The notes under the pieces are model-generated. The model was not told the origin of the DNA. It made no database searches and saw only the letters and a program-made list of their open reading frames with translations. 64,000 nucleotides of DNA, taken from Coffea arabica (taxonomy: Eukaryota; Streptophyta; Magnoliopsida; Gentianales; Rubiaceae). Each line of letters starts with the position of its first letter. Within the stretch, counting starts at the first letter, position 1. Below are positions 24,230 to 36,194 of this stretch, piece by piece. The stretch spans positions 16,758,001 to 16,822,000 of the forward strand of contig NC_092312.1 in the NCBI RefSeq assembly GCF_036785885.1, written 5' to 3'. The translations under genes and the position numbers were made by a program.

Positions 24230-27200
24230 ATGAAGATTGTGCTTCCTATTTGTTCATTTGTATTATTTGCTGGATTTGAAGTAACATCAGAATTCAAGCA
24301 CAGGAACACACATTTTGGTTGTGCACTGCAGTAATGGAAACTTGCTGGAACTGTTTTGTCTGAATATACGGGCCGCAATTTGGTAGAGGTGATATCATTT
24401 TCCTGAACTACATAGTTTGATGAATTTGGTTATGGTGAATAGCATTCTAATTTCATTTTAAAATGTAATTGGGTACATGCCATTGCTATGCAACTAGCTG
24501 AATGTTTTCTTCTTTTGCTATTGAGGACAAAACGTTGGCTTCACTGTTGCTGTGTGATAATGATCTTGTCTTTGTGGTTTTTGTATTTCACGATGCTGTA
24601 ATGTGGATGCTGCCAAGCTTAGCAATAGAGTTAAAATCTGGGAAGGGACATGAGCTAAAATGCCCCTCAAACCATTTTCCTTTCTGGACTTTTACATGGG
24701 TCATCTTAATAGAGAGAACAGATTGCCACTGCATTGGTATCCGTCAGTTGGTTTTGCAGACCATTACCGACTCTGAAACATGTCTTTACAGATCATTGGT
24801 TTTGCACTGGTTAAACACATTTATTAAGTCTTGGAATGAAAATGAGTTTTCATGCACTTGTTCTTGTGGATGTAGCAACGATGATACTCTGGGTAAGCGA
24901 TACAGTTTTTATCAGTCTTGAAGTAATTATTAAGTATCTTATAAATGGTAAAATAGTTCATTTTATGTTTTATTCCTTTTGTTTTCAGTTGATATGTGCT
25001 TCTGTCAACCTTTTTTTTTTTAATTTCTAAATTTGACCTTATTTTCTGGTTGCAGGCGGCATAATGTCAAACCAAGAGACCTATCAGAACCATGGATGTT
25101 GTACTTTGCCTACTAAAAAGATTCTGTCAATTTGGTCAGTTTATTACTCTTGTTGATCATTTTGTACTGCAAAATCATTTAATCAATTTCCTCATGTACG
25201 GGGATAATGTTGGCAGAGACAAAATGAAATACATTTTGTGGGGTAAAATGAAATACATTTCAGTAGGATAAAATGAAGTTTATTTCAGAACAAACGCAAA
25301 ATTCTACTGTTCATTCTGGTCATAGTCTGGCCTTTCATCCCATTAGTAATGCTTCTGCACTTGCACAAATGAATCAAATAAAGATCAAACGCCTTAAGTT
25401 GTCGTATGACTTTTACTTGAAGCATTGTCTGTACATACTGTCAAATTTGTCAGAATCCTGTACTTGTAAGATCTAAAAATAGCAAGGAAGAAAAAGTAGT
25501 AGCAAATGCTACAGCAGACAGTAATTGTTGATGTCTGATGGTAGGACCAGCTATACAAATCATAGAGAGGGAAGTAGCCAAAGATTAAAAAGCGAAGATG
25601 CTAGAGAGAAGATCCAAGATAAGAAGGCCAACAAGGCAGAGATCAGATATCTACTGCAATACTGGGGGGGACAGAAAGACTCATCGGCCTGGAGCAAGAG
25701 ATCCACGATACCGGCTGTTGAGCTAGCTGCTGCCAATGTGAGGATTGATAGAACCTGTTCATATGATACTAGGATTAGCTCTGTCACAACCACCGCCATA
25801 TATCATTTTAATGCTTTTGAATATGCTAGGAGCAGATCATACCCAATCACCTATAACAATGACCAGCAATATCCCCAGCTGCCGAACAGGGCATTGGACC
25901 AGTATGAAGTATCCATCCAGCAGAGCTAGAGTGAAGCTCCACGGAATGACCAGACCCATGACTGTTACCAAGAAACTGGAATTTCACATGCAATTAGGAG
26001 GAACATATTGCTTTTAGCAGAGAGGATGGAAGTCATAGGAAGAAATGCAGAAAAAGAAAAAGAATAATAGGATGCGGTTATGGTTGTATTATGTTGCAAA
26101 TTCCATTAATACCATTTCTGCAAGCATCGTTTTTAATCCTGGCCCCATTACACTGTTATTCTTGATTGATGTCTTGATGAATGCTTCTTTCTTTTCTCAA
26201 CCACACCCAGCCTTCCCTCTCCCCCCCCCACCCCGGGCCACCCCTCTCCTTTCGCAGTTCTCCTCATTCGTAGGTAACGTTCACTTCTTGATGGGTATGA
26301 ATTTTATTTTTGGTTCCCCTTTGAAATCCAGAACAGGCGAGGAAAAGAAAGCATACAAAGATAGAAGATATCATATAGCAGTTCGAAAGAATCAAGCCTC
26401 AACCAGAACTAACATGGAGGAGGAATTACCAAAAGGCAGTATAGCTGTAAAAGTCGACTCCCAAAGACATGGAGAGAAGAGAAGCAGAGGAAAAGATAGC
26501 CTGGCCCAATCTCAAAATAAAGCTGGCGCTGGTCCCCATGGACCCTGGAACGTCTTGTATGGCCATATGATGAAAAATGGATGTTGCTGCTGCTGCTGCA
26601 GTTGCATGGAGTGGGATAGAAATCCCAGTTGCGAGCTTAAAATGATGACAGAGATGATGATACTGTCAGTGAAGAATATAGATCATGTTGGGGACCTCCC
26701 CTCTTTCCCAGGCTCTGCATTCTTGTGACTTCGGTATTCAATTTTGAATCTTTGCCTGGGCGAAATCATCATCAAACTCCGATAGATAATTTAGTTGTGA
26801 TGTACAGCAGCATGGGAATCACATGCATAGACCTTGAGGAATCTGCTTCACAGTATGTTGCCTCTGCTTCACAGTATGTTGCCCTTTCTGATTTCTGAGT
26901 TTCGAGATGTACGCTGCTTTTGGGGAAAGGATAGTGTGTATTAAGGAGGAGTCCGTGGGTTGTGAGACTGTTGTGCGACTAGCGATGCGAGGGATGAAAC
27001 TACCTGTCGTCTATGTCTCCAGTTCTTCTTCTGCCGTTTTTCGGCTCTCTCTCTCTCTCCAGAGAACTCCTCTTTGACGCAAGGAAAAGGTAGCTTAAAC
27101 TATTAGTAGTAGTTAGGAGGAGGAGTTTCTGACTTATTACTTCTCATCTCAGGTGGAGTTTAGATTAATCAAGTGAAGTGTGTGTTTCTTCTTAAAGTCA

Positions 27201-28107
27201 ATTTTGGTGAGTGAAAATGTTTTTCCAACGGACGAGCCAACGCCCTGTTTCTGTAGGATTTGACTCTTGGATTTCCTCACCCTCTTGTCAGGAGTTTCGT
27301 CCCTTTTTTCTTTTTCACTTTCAACTACTAGTAGTAGGCGTTTTTCCTTCAAAAATTGTATGAAAGATGTGTATAAATACACAAGACTGAATGAACAGTA
27401 TCTGGATTTGTGGACCAGTGAAAGTTGCTCTTCTTGGCGCTCTCTCTCTCTCTGCCGACATTGCAAACGGGAAGGGGCTTTTAACCCAGCAGTTTACAAA
27501 TGCAGGAGGGAACATATAATTACTCTAGTGAAAAGAAAAAAATTCCCCCCCCACCCCCCCCCCCCACCTATATACACAACGTAAAGCTTCACGGAAGTTC
27601 TTCGTTTTTGGGACGAGTTCTTCGAAAACATCCATCATATGGTGTATCGTCATATAGTAATTGTCCTTAGTTTCCTGCTGCTTCAAATTCTTTATTGCAA
27701 TTTGCATTTTCAGTTGCAGCAAAGAATTTCATAGTTCGGTGTTTGTGTGAACTGTCCAATTTCACAACAGTGTTTTTGTATCGTTACGGCAGTCTTTTGC
27801 CTCTAGCTATTCAAATTCTCAATTGCCGAAAGACTAAACCAAAAAGGTTGGCATCAGCTGACTAGGGCAGTAAATCTACTGCCACTTCAAAAGAAGGCAA
27901 ATCCCTTAACACGCTTGCATTCGAGAGACTCGACTGGAAAAATTTTTGAAATAACCTCCAAAACATTTCCCAATTACTTTTTTTTCACTTCGTACGCATA
28001 GCGTCTCAAACAAATGTTTTAACTGTAATAATCCATTTTCAATTTGAATATTCAAAAGTTTAAAAAAAATCACGTTGATGGTTCTTCCCTTCATTGAATA
28101 GACTTTC
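24230..28107. other. Gene-poor stretch after the PPR gene, unresolved
   Basis: No recognisable protein. Several ORFs of 100-230 residues (24502-24921, 25525-25929, 26045-26728, 27267-27584) have compositional bias (runs of Cys, Ser or Pro) and no family motif. Splice-like signals occur (for example TTGCAG at about 25051-25056), so spliced non-coding RNA or a long PPR 3' region is possible. A short tandem repeat GCTTCACAGTATGTTGCC lies at about 26846-26882. CT and C/A homopolymers sit near 27048 and 27540-27567. Confidence 0.35.
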
Positions 28108-28351
28108 TTTTTTTTTTGGTCAGCAACGATACATTTGTATAACCTACTCTATCCTAATCTGGGGGGAAAGGAGAGCCTAAGGAAGCTGTAATAAGGAGCT
28201 AGTAGATATACAGACCCAACTAAACTAAGGAAATATTATAACACAACTCTTAGATTTTTTTCGCTGCAGGTGAAGTTTGAACCCTCACCTATAATCCAAG
28301 GAAAAACTTAAGTCCCTGCCTGATGGCCACGGAGCCATTGGCCCAGTGGTT
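28108..28351 (-). repeat. tRNA-derived SINE, copy B
   Basis: On the reverse strand it starts AACCACTGGGCCAATGGCTC, contains GGGTTCAAAC, and ends CGTTGCTGACC before an A-run. CTTCATTGAATA lies on both sides (28089-28100 and 28352-28363). This is the longest of the three copies: it has both the GGCAGGGACTTAAG segment missing from copy A and the central segment missing from copy C. Confidence 0.8.
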
Positions 28352-28585
28352 CTTCATTGAATATACCAAAAAGGTTCAAAACAAAATTCTAAAAACAACA
28401 TGCTGCAGAAGCAGGGAAGTACGTCACTTTCACCACTAACATGCGATGCCAGGAACACCACAAATTCAAGTCAACTAAGACATGAATGACTGAATGAACA
28501 TTCAATAAACTTGAAGGTCTAAGCCAGCCACTTGTAACCAATTTAATTAAAGAAAAGAATATTACATTCAATCCCACGTGCTTTA

Positions 28586-28742
28586 TGTGTTTAGATAGGG
28601 ATTATTTGGGATCATTTTTTGAAAAGAAAATACTGTTAACACTTTTCTGATGTCATGTATGTGAGAAAAAATGATAATTAAAAAATGTGTTTATGATGCA
28701 ATAAAAAAAGTTGGTGCAAACAACAAACTCTCCAAACAAACC
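28586..28742. repeat. MITE of the TTTGTTTGGAT family, diverged copy
   Basis: The left end TGTGTTTAGATAG and the right end CTCCAAACAAACC form an imperfect inverted repeat. The interior contains GATGTCATGTATGTGAGA, shared with the copies at 12828 and 42012. Confidence 0.6.
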
Positions 28743-29607
28743 AGGATGGACACGGGTAGCAACCACAGCCAATTGCCTGCCCCCCTGTCCAGCCCTCAGT
28801 TTTAGATGATACCCTTGAAAAACTACGTGAAACAATCTCCAAAAGCAACAAAACCGGAAGAGTGCCTCAATCTCAATGCATATTTACTATACTATAAAAG
28901 TGAACCAGAAAAGCATCATCAAATTTTCCATCACTAGTACACCAGAGTATGTGCTAAGCTCATAATTCTTAATTTGAAGTCCAGAAGACAATTGATCTAG
29001 GGAAGTTAATAAAGAAAAATGCATAAAAACCAAGGGCTGCTCTTCACTCGGCAATTCTCCACTCTGAGATCAACTGCAGAGCACAAAACAATTGATTATC
29101 AATACCAGCACATGTAGGAAAGTTTCAAGCTAAACCCCAGAGAAGTAGATCAAATTACATTAACAGGAAGATCAGGAAAATTTACATATAACAGCTCAAG
29201 GAACTGATTAGCAACAGAAATTTGCCAGGGACAAACCAACAATTTCCACTTAAACAGTTAGCCAAAGAGCGTACTACAAATACTACCTGATGCATATTTA
29301 TGCAGTGAGAATATGGGACATTGTAGAAGGGGGAGAGAGAGGGTTTGTGTTACCCTTGGAACAAAATTATGCCATGTTCAGGGAGCTTAACGGCATCCTG
29401 ATAGTCCAATGACATAATAGGAAAGAAATTTTGTTCCAATAATGGGATGTATGATCTGACAAAAGGAAAACTCATGGGAGCAATCTGCAATCACTATGTT
29501 GTATGATGTTCTAACTGATTAAATTCCGGGTCCATTTTGATACTCCTATCAAGAGAAGAAACTAACAGGTGTTTATAACAAGAAGTATTCCTACAACTAA
29601 AAGCCCC
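28743..29607. other. Intergenic, no gene recognised
   Basis: No coding signal. It may include untranslated 3' sequence of the minus-strand TOM6 gene, but I cannot show this. Confidence 0.3.
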
Positions 29608-29816
29608 GTTTGGCAAGTGAGTTTTTTATGAGTTTTGTATGTGTTTGTTTAAAACTTTACTGTAGAAGTTGTAAAAAAAATTTTTGAAATGGGTAAATTT
29701 TTGAATATTTTGAAGTGTATAGTTTAAAAACTTTGAGAAATTTTTTGAGGTTATTGTAATTAAAGTTGTTAAAAAACTTGTGGAGACAAACTTGGCCAAA
29801 AACTTGCTTGCCAAAC
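29608..29816. mobile_element. Small MITE with GTTTGGCAAG ends
   Basis: The left end GTTTGGCAAGTGAGTTTTT and the right end AAAAACTTGCTTGCCAAAC are inverted repeats with two mismatches in 19. The interior is AT-rich. I see no clear target duplication. Internal sequence (GTTATTGTAATTAAAGTTGTTAAAAAACTTG) is related to the right arm of the element ending near 40868. Confidence 0.65.
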
Positions 29817-30469
29817 AAAATTTGATATAATTAACCAAGACAGAATGACTATCAGAAGTACTAATCTAGGGCAAATGCTTAACCTATAATCTCAGTATCA
29901 ACTTTTGAGCACCCTGTTTTCTTTCAAAGCCAGTCTGGCAATCAAACTCTGTACACCCTTGACCAATACGAGAAACATAGTACCGCCCCAAAAATGTATT
30001 GACGAAAATAATCATGGCCTACTCTTCGCGATTGGAACCAATTTCAGAGATAAATCAAACGCTGTAAAGACACAGGTAAATGTTCTCTCAACACGAGATG
30101 ACCGATGCAACTTCTTAGGATTATGAAACGACAGCTTTCACATCACATTACATGCTTACACTGCCAATCACAAAATTTCACCCACCCCGAAAGTTTGAAT
30201 AATTTTAGCAAAAGGAAATCTCAACGAATAGAATCCACATCTCGTTGCTACAGAAAACTGACATCCCTAATACCCAAAAAGGCAATTAACCAACCATAAA
30301 TTATTGGCAAATTGCTCTGAAATCAGACCAGATTTTAAATTTTTTTTTTTTGAGTGTTTGTTGGGGAAGAAAAGGGGGGGGAGGGGGAGGAGCCAGCCTA
30401 CAAGAAGAACTATATTTACTTCAAATTCAGATGAAACCGTAAAATACCTGAGACAAAAGAGACGAGAAA
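29817..30469. other. Downstream region of TOM6
   Basis: It includes a T-run and a G-rich stretch (about 30340-30390). No gene was recognised. Confidence 0.3.
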
Positions 30470-30634
30470 TTAAAAATCGAGGCTCAGCTCATCCCTATCA
30501 CCGGAGAAGTAGTGGAGGACGTAAGGGGTTATTCGAATGACAACGACCCAAGCTCCGAACATGGCGACGTGGGACTTGAGCTGCTTCAAAGCCTCTGCTT
30601 TGTCTGGTTTCTTAATAAACATTCCTGGAAACAT
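30470..30634 (-). CDS. TOM6: Mitochondrial outer-membrane import receptor subunit TOM6
   Basis: 54 residues, the same length as Arabidopsis TOM6. The frame is open 12 codons further upstream, but the start at 30634 gives MFPGMFIKKPDKAEALKQL, the conserved plant TOM6 N-terminus. One helix spans about residues 22-41 (HVAMFGAWVVVIRITPYVL), followed by the short tail HYFSGDRDELSLDF. TOM6 is a small tail-anchored subunit that helps assemble the TOM40 translocase for protein entry into mitochondria. A short intron-free leader lies upstream. In Arabidopsis TOM6 lies next to LACS2, which is 15 kb away here. Confidence 0.95.
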   Translation of the reverse strand: MFPGMFIKKPDKAEALKQLKSHVAMFGAWVVVIRITPYVLHYFSGDRDELSLDF

Positions 30635-30734
30635 CTTTGCAAATCGATATCTGCTCTTTTTCTTCAACAATCAATCTAAGAGAAAGATAATACGACACCA
30701 GTTCATTCATAACCCCTATTTAAAACCCTAGATC

Positions 30735-31018
30735 TCTTTCCGCCCATTGGTTATGTGGCCTTTTGGAGGGGAAGAACAGTTAGGGCTGGGCTTGGGCCCA
30801 GTAAAACGTCCACGTAAGTTCATACTTAGGCGCCCATTCGATGTACATGAACCAGGTAACCGGGATTTAACTTCCCCCTAACAACAAGCAATTGTGATAT
30901 AATGGTCCATGTCTTCCAACCCAAACAATAAATGGGAGGAATGGTGTCGGCCGATAAGTCCAATTCCACTAAAGAAGTTCCAATCAGGCTGACAACGCTG
31001 TCCAAACCGTGCATCTTT
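30735..31018. other. Upstream of TOM6, up to the SINE
   Basis: No gene was recognised. The 31001-31018 segment is one target-duplication copy of the adjacent SINE. Confidence 0.3.
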
Positions 31019-31181
31019 TTTTTTTTTTTTTTCAGCAACGATACATTAGTATAACCTACTCTATCCTAATGAGTACTACGGCACAAACCTTAGATTTTTT
31101 TCGCTGCTGGTGAGGGTTCAATAGCCCAAGAAGGGACTTAAGTCCCTCCCTGATGGCCACTAAGTCATTGGCCCAATGGTT
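31019..31181 (-). repeat. tRNA-derived SINE, copy C, internally shortened
   Basis: It has the same ends as copies A and B in reverse orientation (T-run, then CAGCAACGATACATTAGTAT, to GGCCCAATGGTT). A perfect 18-base repeat TCCAAACCGTGCATCTTT flanks it (31001-31018 and 31181-31198; one base may belong to the element). Relative to copy B, a central stretch is missing. Confidence 0.85.
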
Positions 31182-31198
31182 CCAAACCGTGCATCTTT

Positions 31199-31518
31199 AG
31201 GAGAGGTTTTTTTTTCCCCCTTTTTTTTTTCGCTTAATGAAGGAAAATCCATACTGCCCATAGAGGCACTTGAAGTTTAAAAGGGCTGACCCATGAGGAG
31301 GGCAACCTGGTTACAGAAATCCAGAATAGGAGTACTAATAGAGTGTCTTAAATCACGCTCAATGTTTTGATAACTGGATTAAATTTTAGGATTTCCTTTT
31401 AGTCTTTTTTGGGACCATTATAAGCTTACAACTAATGGCACAAAAGGAAACTCAGACATTAACCGCTGTGTATTAATACCACACTTGAAAATTTAAAAAA
31501 GTGATCACTGAGTGTTAA
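31199..31518. other. Intergenic, nothing recognised
   Basis: No coding or repeat signal seen in this short stretch. Confidence 0.3.
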
Positions 31519-31520
31519 TA

Positions 31521-31855
31521 CTCCCTCCGTCCCACTTTGATAGTCATGTATTCCTTTTTCATCTGTCCCAAATTGTAGTCCACTTTCCAATTGAAGAATG
31601 TAGTTGTATTTTAATTTTTCTAAAATACCCTTATTCAATGCAAGTAGTTGTTATTATAAACCTATCTCATTTAATGAGAGTTGATTCTTTTTTTACCATC
31701 AATTCAAGTTCCCATAAAGTTGTACCATATTTAATGTGAGGGTATTTTAGGAAAATAGCAATCTAAATTTACTTTTCTAATAAAGTTAACTACTTTTTTT
31801 TAAACTGTGTGAAAAAAGAAACAGGACTATCAAAGTGGGACGGAGGGAGAGGGAG
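31521..31855. mobile_element. Stowaway-type MITE (Tc1/mariner)
   Basis: It begins CTCCCTCCGTCCCACTTTGA and ends with the inverted form AAAGTGGGACGGAGGGAG plus six extra bases (AGGGAG). TA dinucleotides flank both ends (31519-31520, 31856-31857). CTCCCTCCGTCCC with a TA target is the standard Stowaway signature of plants. It is 335 bases and non-coding. A decayed relative lies at about 44390-44492. Confidence 0.9.
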
Positions 31856-32274
31856 TAACAAATACTAGTAAGCCTCTCACTTTGTGCATTTTGTAGATGT
31901 TGCTTTGTTATTAGGGCTCAATCCAACTTGGGAATGGTGATAATCAATCGGATTTTTCTTGGATATCTCACAGCCATATCGGTCTCACGTAAATATGTCA
32001 TGGAGGCAAGCTTGTGCATTCAATTGGAGGACCAAACCGTATATCCCAAAAAGTCGAGATCAATCCCCTTGGCATCCCTCAGCAGTTTTGCCCCGAGCTT
32101 ACCAATTTTAGGAACTTGTGGTCAATCCCATGCTCCTATTGGCAGTTTGGCACCAAGCTCTAACCAATTACCAATGCCATAGATATTTTCAGTAGTTGAC
32201 GGTGGAAGTCTTGAAGTTACAAGGGTCATATATTAATGCCCAGAACTAGTAATTTTGGGGTGCATCGCTCAAAA
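31856..32274. other. Intergenic, no gene recognised
   Basis: An open frame at 31928-32182 has no family features. Confidence 0.3.
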
Positions 32275-32282
32275 GTCAGAAC

Positions 32283-33065
32283 TAGGGATGGCACCCGGCC
32301 CGCGAGGGGCTGATGGGGAGGTGGTTGGGGCAGGGGCGGGGGGAATTTTTTCCTCCCCGGCTTAGAAACGGGGCGAGGGTGAGAAAGTGTACCTCCGCCC
32401 CATCCCATGCCCTGTCACCTGCTTTAAAAAAATAAATATATAAAATATATATAGGTATATAATTATATATATAATATATAATTTAATTAGTTACAAACTT
32501 ATGATAATGATATTATTAGTTATATGTATTATATGATGTCTATTAGTATATATAATATAATTGATAGTATTAATTATACTAATAATTATATATGTGTACT
32601 AATACAAATTATTAATTGGTTATACTAAATTTACTAATACATTTATACTAAATCCCTAATTACACTTAATACAATAACATTTTTTTCTTAAAAAAAGTAC
32701 AAGTACAATAATGAATTAGTGATTATATTTATACCAAAAGTGAAAACTTGACTACTTTAGTTATATTTATTTCATTATATTGGATTGTATTCAAATAATT
32801 TTTGTTTGATTTTTTTGTAAGTTTCAACTGTAAAATTACAATGAATAATAATTTGATGATGTGTTGATATATTAGTACTTGATTATTTGCTAAAATTTAA
32901 TCATAATAAAATTATATAATAAATTTTTATTCGTCCCGTGGGAAAAGCGGGGTGGGACGGAGACGGGGCGGCGGGAGTGACGGACAGGGGATGGGGCGGG
33001 GGGCGGAGGGAGTTTGCCCCCGCCCCCTCCGCCCCCGCCCCATCCCCACACCGCTGCCACCCCTA
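32283..33065. mobile_element. hAT-type MITE, copy 2
   Basis: Left end TAGGGATGGCACCC, right end CTGCCACCCCTA. A perfect 8-bp duplication GTCAGAAC lies at 32275-32282 and 33066-33073. Both ends have GC-rich zones (32296-32422 and 32935-33058) around an AT-rich core that aligns with copies 1 and 3 but with more differences. It is non-coding; ORFs within the GC zones are compositional. Confidence 0.92.
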
Positions 33066-33073
33066 GTCAGAAC

Positions 33074-35356
33074 CATCCACAGGGATGAAGAAGAAAAGTA
33101 GCGAATGACAATGGTCACGCGTCAGCTTTGCTGGGCGAAGGTGATAAACACACTTGAAGATTGAATCATGTTGAATAACAAAACAATCATTTGCTCAGAA
33201 CAGAACGCCCAAGAGAGAGAGAGAGAGAATTGATTTAATTGGTGTACCAAGTGAATTACTTCGAAATTACAAGCCAAATCGAGTAATGCAATCAAGTGAA
33301 GGAAGTACCACCACTTTGACAGCTTTGACATCAGACATAAATTTTAAACACATTCATATACTTTGGAATAATTCCTTTTGTTGTTAGGTGAGATGAGAAT
33401 GAAAGCGTTGGGACTTTTGATACTGAGTAATATAGACGTAAATAAATGGGATAATTTCACAAACCTCCGTTGAGCTTTCTAATAACACTACTCGAGGTTT
33501 TAAAAATGTCACGTCTCTTGCCAGTGATTTAGGATCCTTTACTTGCATCATGATAGTTGAAATTATCACACTGTTCTATGAAACTAGGACTAATAAATAA
33601 TGTAAAATTGGGCCACAAATGCATCCAAATTAGTTAATTACATTTAACTAGAATAACATAATTTTGATGTATAATTAAGCTGATTAAAACTCAATTACAG
33701 AAAAGTGCCAATTGAAGAAGAAATTTGGCGCTATTTTTGTGAATGATTGGATTTGACAAGGATGAACGAACAAGTCTCTGATATTGTAGCCATATAATTA
33801 GAAGAGAAGAAATAGAGAAGAAAAAAAAAACAAAGGAAAAAGAAGAAGAAAATGGAAACAAAGTGAAGATGTTGTTCATCTGTGGGGGAGTGAAGGTGAT
33901 TTAAAGTATAAATCAGGGTACGGATTTCCTTTTCATCTTAGCCTACTATTACAAAATGTTCTTGTTAGCCAGTTTCAAGAAAATTAGAATGTTATCTACG
34001 ACACATTATAAACTACCTTGCTCGATTAATAGTAGATTTTTGAGTTGTAAATAAAGCTAAATTCCTATACTTCATGCGTCCTGTTGTCATGTATAAATTT
34101 ATAGGACGAGGAAGAGATGATAGAGAAATATTAAGAGCTGAAGTAAATGTTGGTGTGTTGTTCTGAATCTTGTGTCAAGTAAAAGTAGTTATATTTTGTT
34201 GTTGAAAGATATGGGTGAATTCCTATACTAGCTAGTGTTGTTAAAGCATTGCTTATGTTTCCATATAGTGCTTGAAAATTCTTGAATTACATTTATACCT
34301 CCTCAATTTTCCTAATCATTTCAACCTTTTAATAACTTGCAATCTTCTACTAATAACTTGCAATCATTTCAACCATTTTCACTATGAACTTTAAATGCAG
34401 CACAAAACAATGACTTTTTTTACACCCTAACTCTTGCTTGTGATGTCAGTGCAAGTGTCAGAAATTTTGTGTCTTCGTAATACAGAGATATGAGTGCATA
34501 ACACGTGTGTCTTCGTTTATTAAGAAGAGACGTGACCATTTTAAGTTTGACAAATTCTAACTCTTGATAATAAATAAAGACACGTGTCATACATTCGATG
34601 AAGAGAGAGTCCACCGAAAAATGAGACAAGTTCCTCTCCTACTACACCATATAAGTCCAAACTAACGCGACTAAGATGTTGCTTTCTTTCAAAATGACAA
34701 ATGTATACTCATTTTAACCAATTAAATACGGAAAAATTAATCTTTTTTGTACTGTCAATGTATATACGGACGGGTCTAAGATGCATGTCATATCATTTAA
34801 ATTTAAATTTAAACACCAAATTTTATATGCGTGACACGCATCTAAATCTATTAGTGTATGCATTGACATTGAGTAAAAAATTTAACCATGTTAAAATCAC
34901 AATCAAAAGGTGAATTTTTTGCAGTTGTATTATTCTAGATGAAAATTGTTGTAGCACCGAAATACCAAGTGTGCCATTAACACTAGACGGGGGAGTACTG
35001 CAAAGTACAAGCGGTCACATATTAATGAGACGGATTAATTATCACAGTCACAGGATTTGCAAACAACTTAATTAAAGCTATAAGCAAATTACATTAGAGA
35101 GTTGGTCATCAACTTGCAAACGAGAAAGGCGCCCTGGGGTCCGACTCTTATGTAGCATTGGACTTGTTCAACAATAATAAGAACCAAGTGCCTCCTCACA
35201 GTCGCATATTGGTTTTGGTAACAAGTTCTATAAGACTTATTCCGAAGGTACTCATGTCACGATTTTGACGCCAAGGGAGCAGATTTCCCGGCAATTAATT
35301 AATACTACTTCATGGCCTTTCGCGATTAACGCTTTTTTTTTTTTTTTTTGGCAGAC
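33074..35356. other. Intergenic, repeat fragments only
   Basis: Contains a MULE-end fragment (33448-33569), poly-purine stretches (33780-33850), and a segment (about 34494-34600) similar to one at 63799-63900. No gene was recognised. Confidence 0.4.
33448..33569. repeat. Short relative of the MULE MITE at 8.6 kb
   Basis: It begins GGGATAATTTCACAAACCTCC, identical at the end to the 8628 element, and has a degraded inverted end AGTTGAAATTATCA about 120 bases later. No target duplication is visible. Confidence 0.5.
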
Positions 35357-35364
35357 ATTTTAGG

Positions 35365-36186
35365 TAGGGATGGCAATGGGGGCGGGTGCCGCCGCGGGGG
35401 GCTCACGGGGCGGGGGTTGGGGCGGGGGCGGGGGGGAATTTTTCCCCCCCCCCCCGCATAGAAACGGGGCGGGGGGCGGGGGTATACTCCCCCGCCCCAT
35501 CCCCCGCCCCGCCACCCGCAAAAAAAAAAGTATATATATAAAAATATATATATATATATATAAATGACTATATATTATATGTAAGTTAATTAGTTATAAA
35601 CTTATGATAATGATATTATTAGTTAGATATATTATATAATGTATATTAGTTTATGTAATATAATTGATATTATCAATTATATGAATAATTATACATGTCT
35701 ACTAATAGAATTTATTAATTAGTTATACTAAATTTACTAATACATTTATACTAAATTTCTAATTACACTTAATAGAATAACACTTTTTTCTCAAAAAAAA
35801 GTACAAACACAATAATGAATTAGTGATTGCATTTGTACTAAAAGTGAAAATTTGACTATTTTAGTTATATTTATTTCATCATATTGGATTGTATTCAAAT
35901 AACTTCTGTTTGATTGTTTTTATGAGTTTCAATTGTAAAATTACAATGAATAATAATTTGGTGATGTGTTGATATTTTAGTACTTGATTATTTATTAAAA
36001 TTTAATTATAATAAAATTATATAATAAAATTTGATTAACCCCGCAGGTGCCCCCGCGGGGGAAGCGGGGGAAGGCGGGGCGGGGGCGGGGGCGGGGCAGG
36101 GCGGGGGACGGGGGGAACTAATAGGCAACGGGGCGGGGGACGGGGGAGGGGTCCCCCGCCCCAACCCCGCCCCGTTGCCATCCCTA
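35365..36186. mobile_element. hAT-type MITE, copy 3 (most complete)
   Basis: Left end TAGGGATGGCAATGGGGGCG, right end CCGTTGCCATCCCTA: an excellent terminal inverted repeat. A perfect 8-bp duplication ATTTTAGG lies at 35357-35364 and 36187-36194. Each end also folds on itself, with G-runs followed by C-runs: 35380-35519 at the left, 36042-36175 at the right. The AT core carries ATATATAT tracts. It is 822 bases and non-coding. The intact duplication and low divergence from copy 1 suggest fairly recent activity. Confidence 0.93.
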
Positions 36187-36194
36187 ATTTTAGG

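Noticed and set aside
26045-26728. 227-residue ORF with a poly-Cys stretch
   Set aside because: TGC repeat and proline-rich tracts; no domain, no codon-level sign of a conserved protein.
32927-33118. ORFs with Gly/Arg/Pro runs in MITE ends (also 35370-35567, 36031-36216)
   Set aside because: They are translations of G/C-rich transposon arms.
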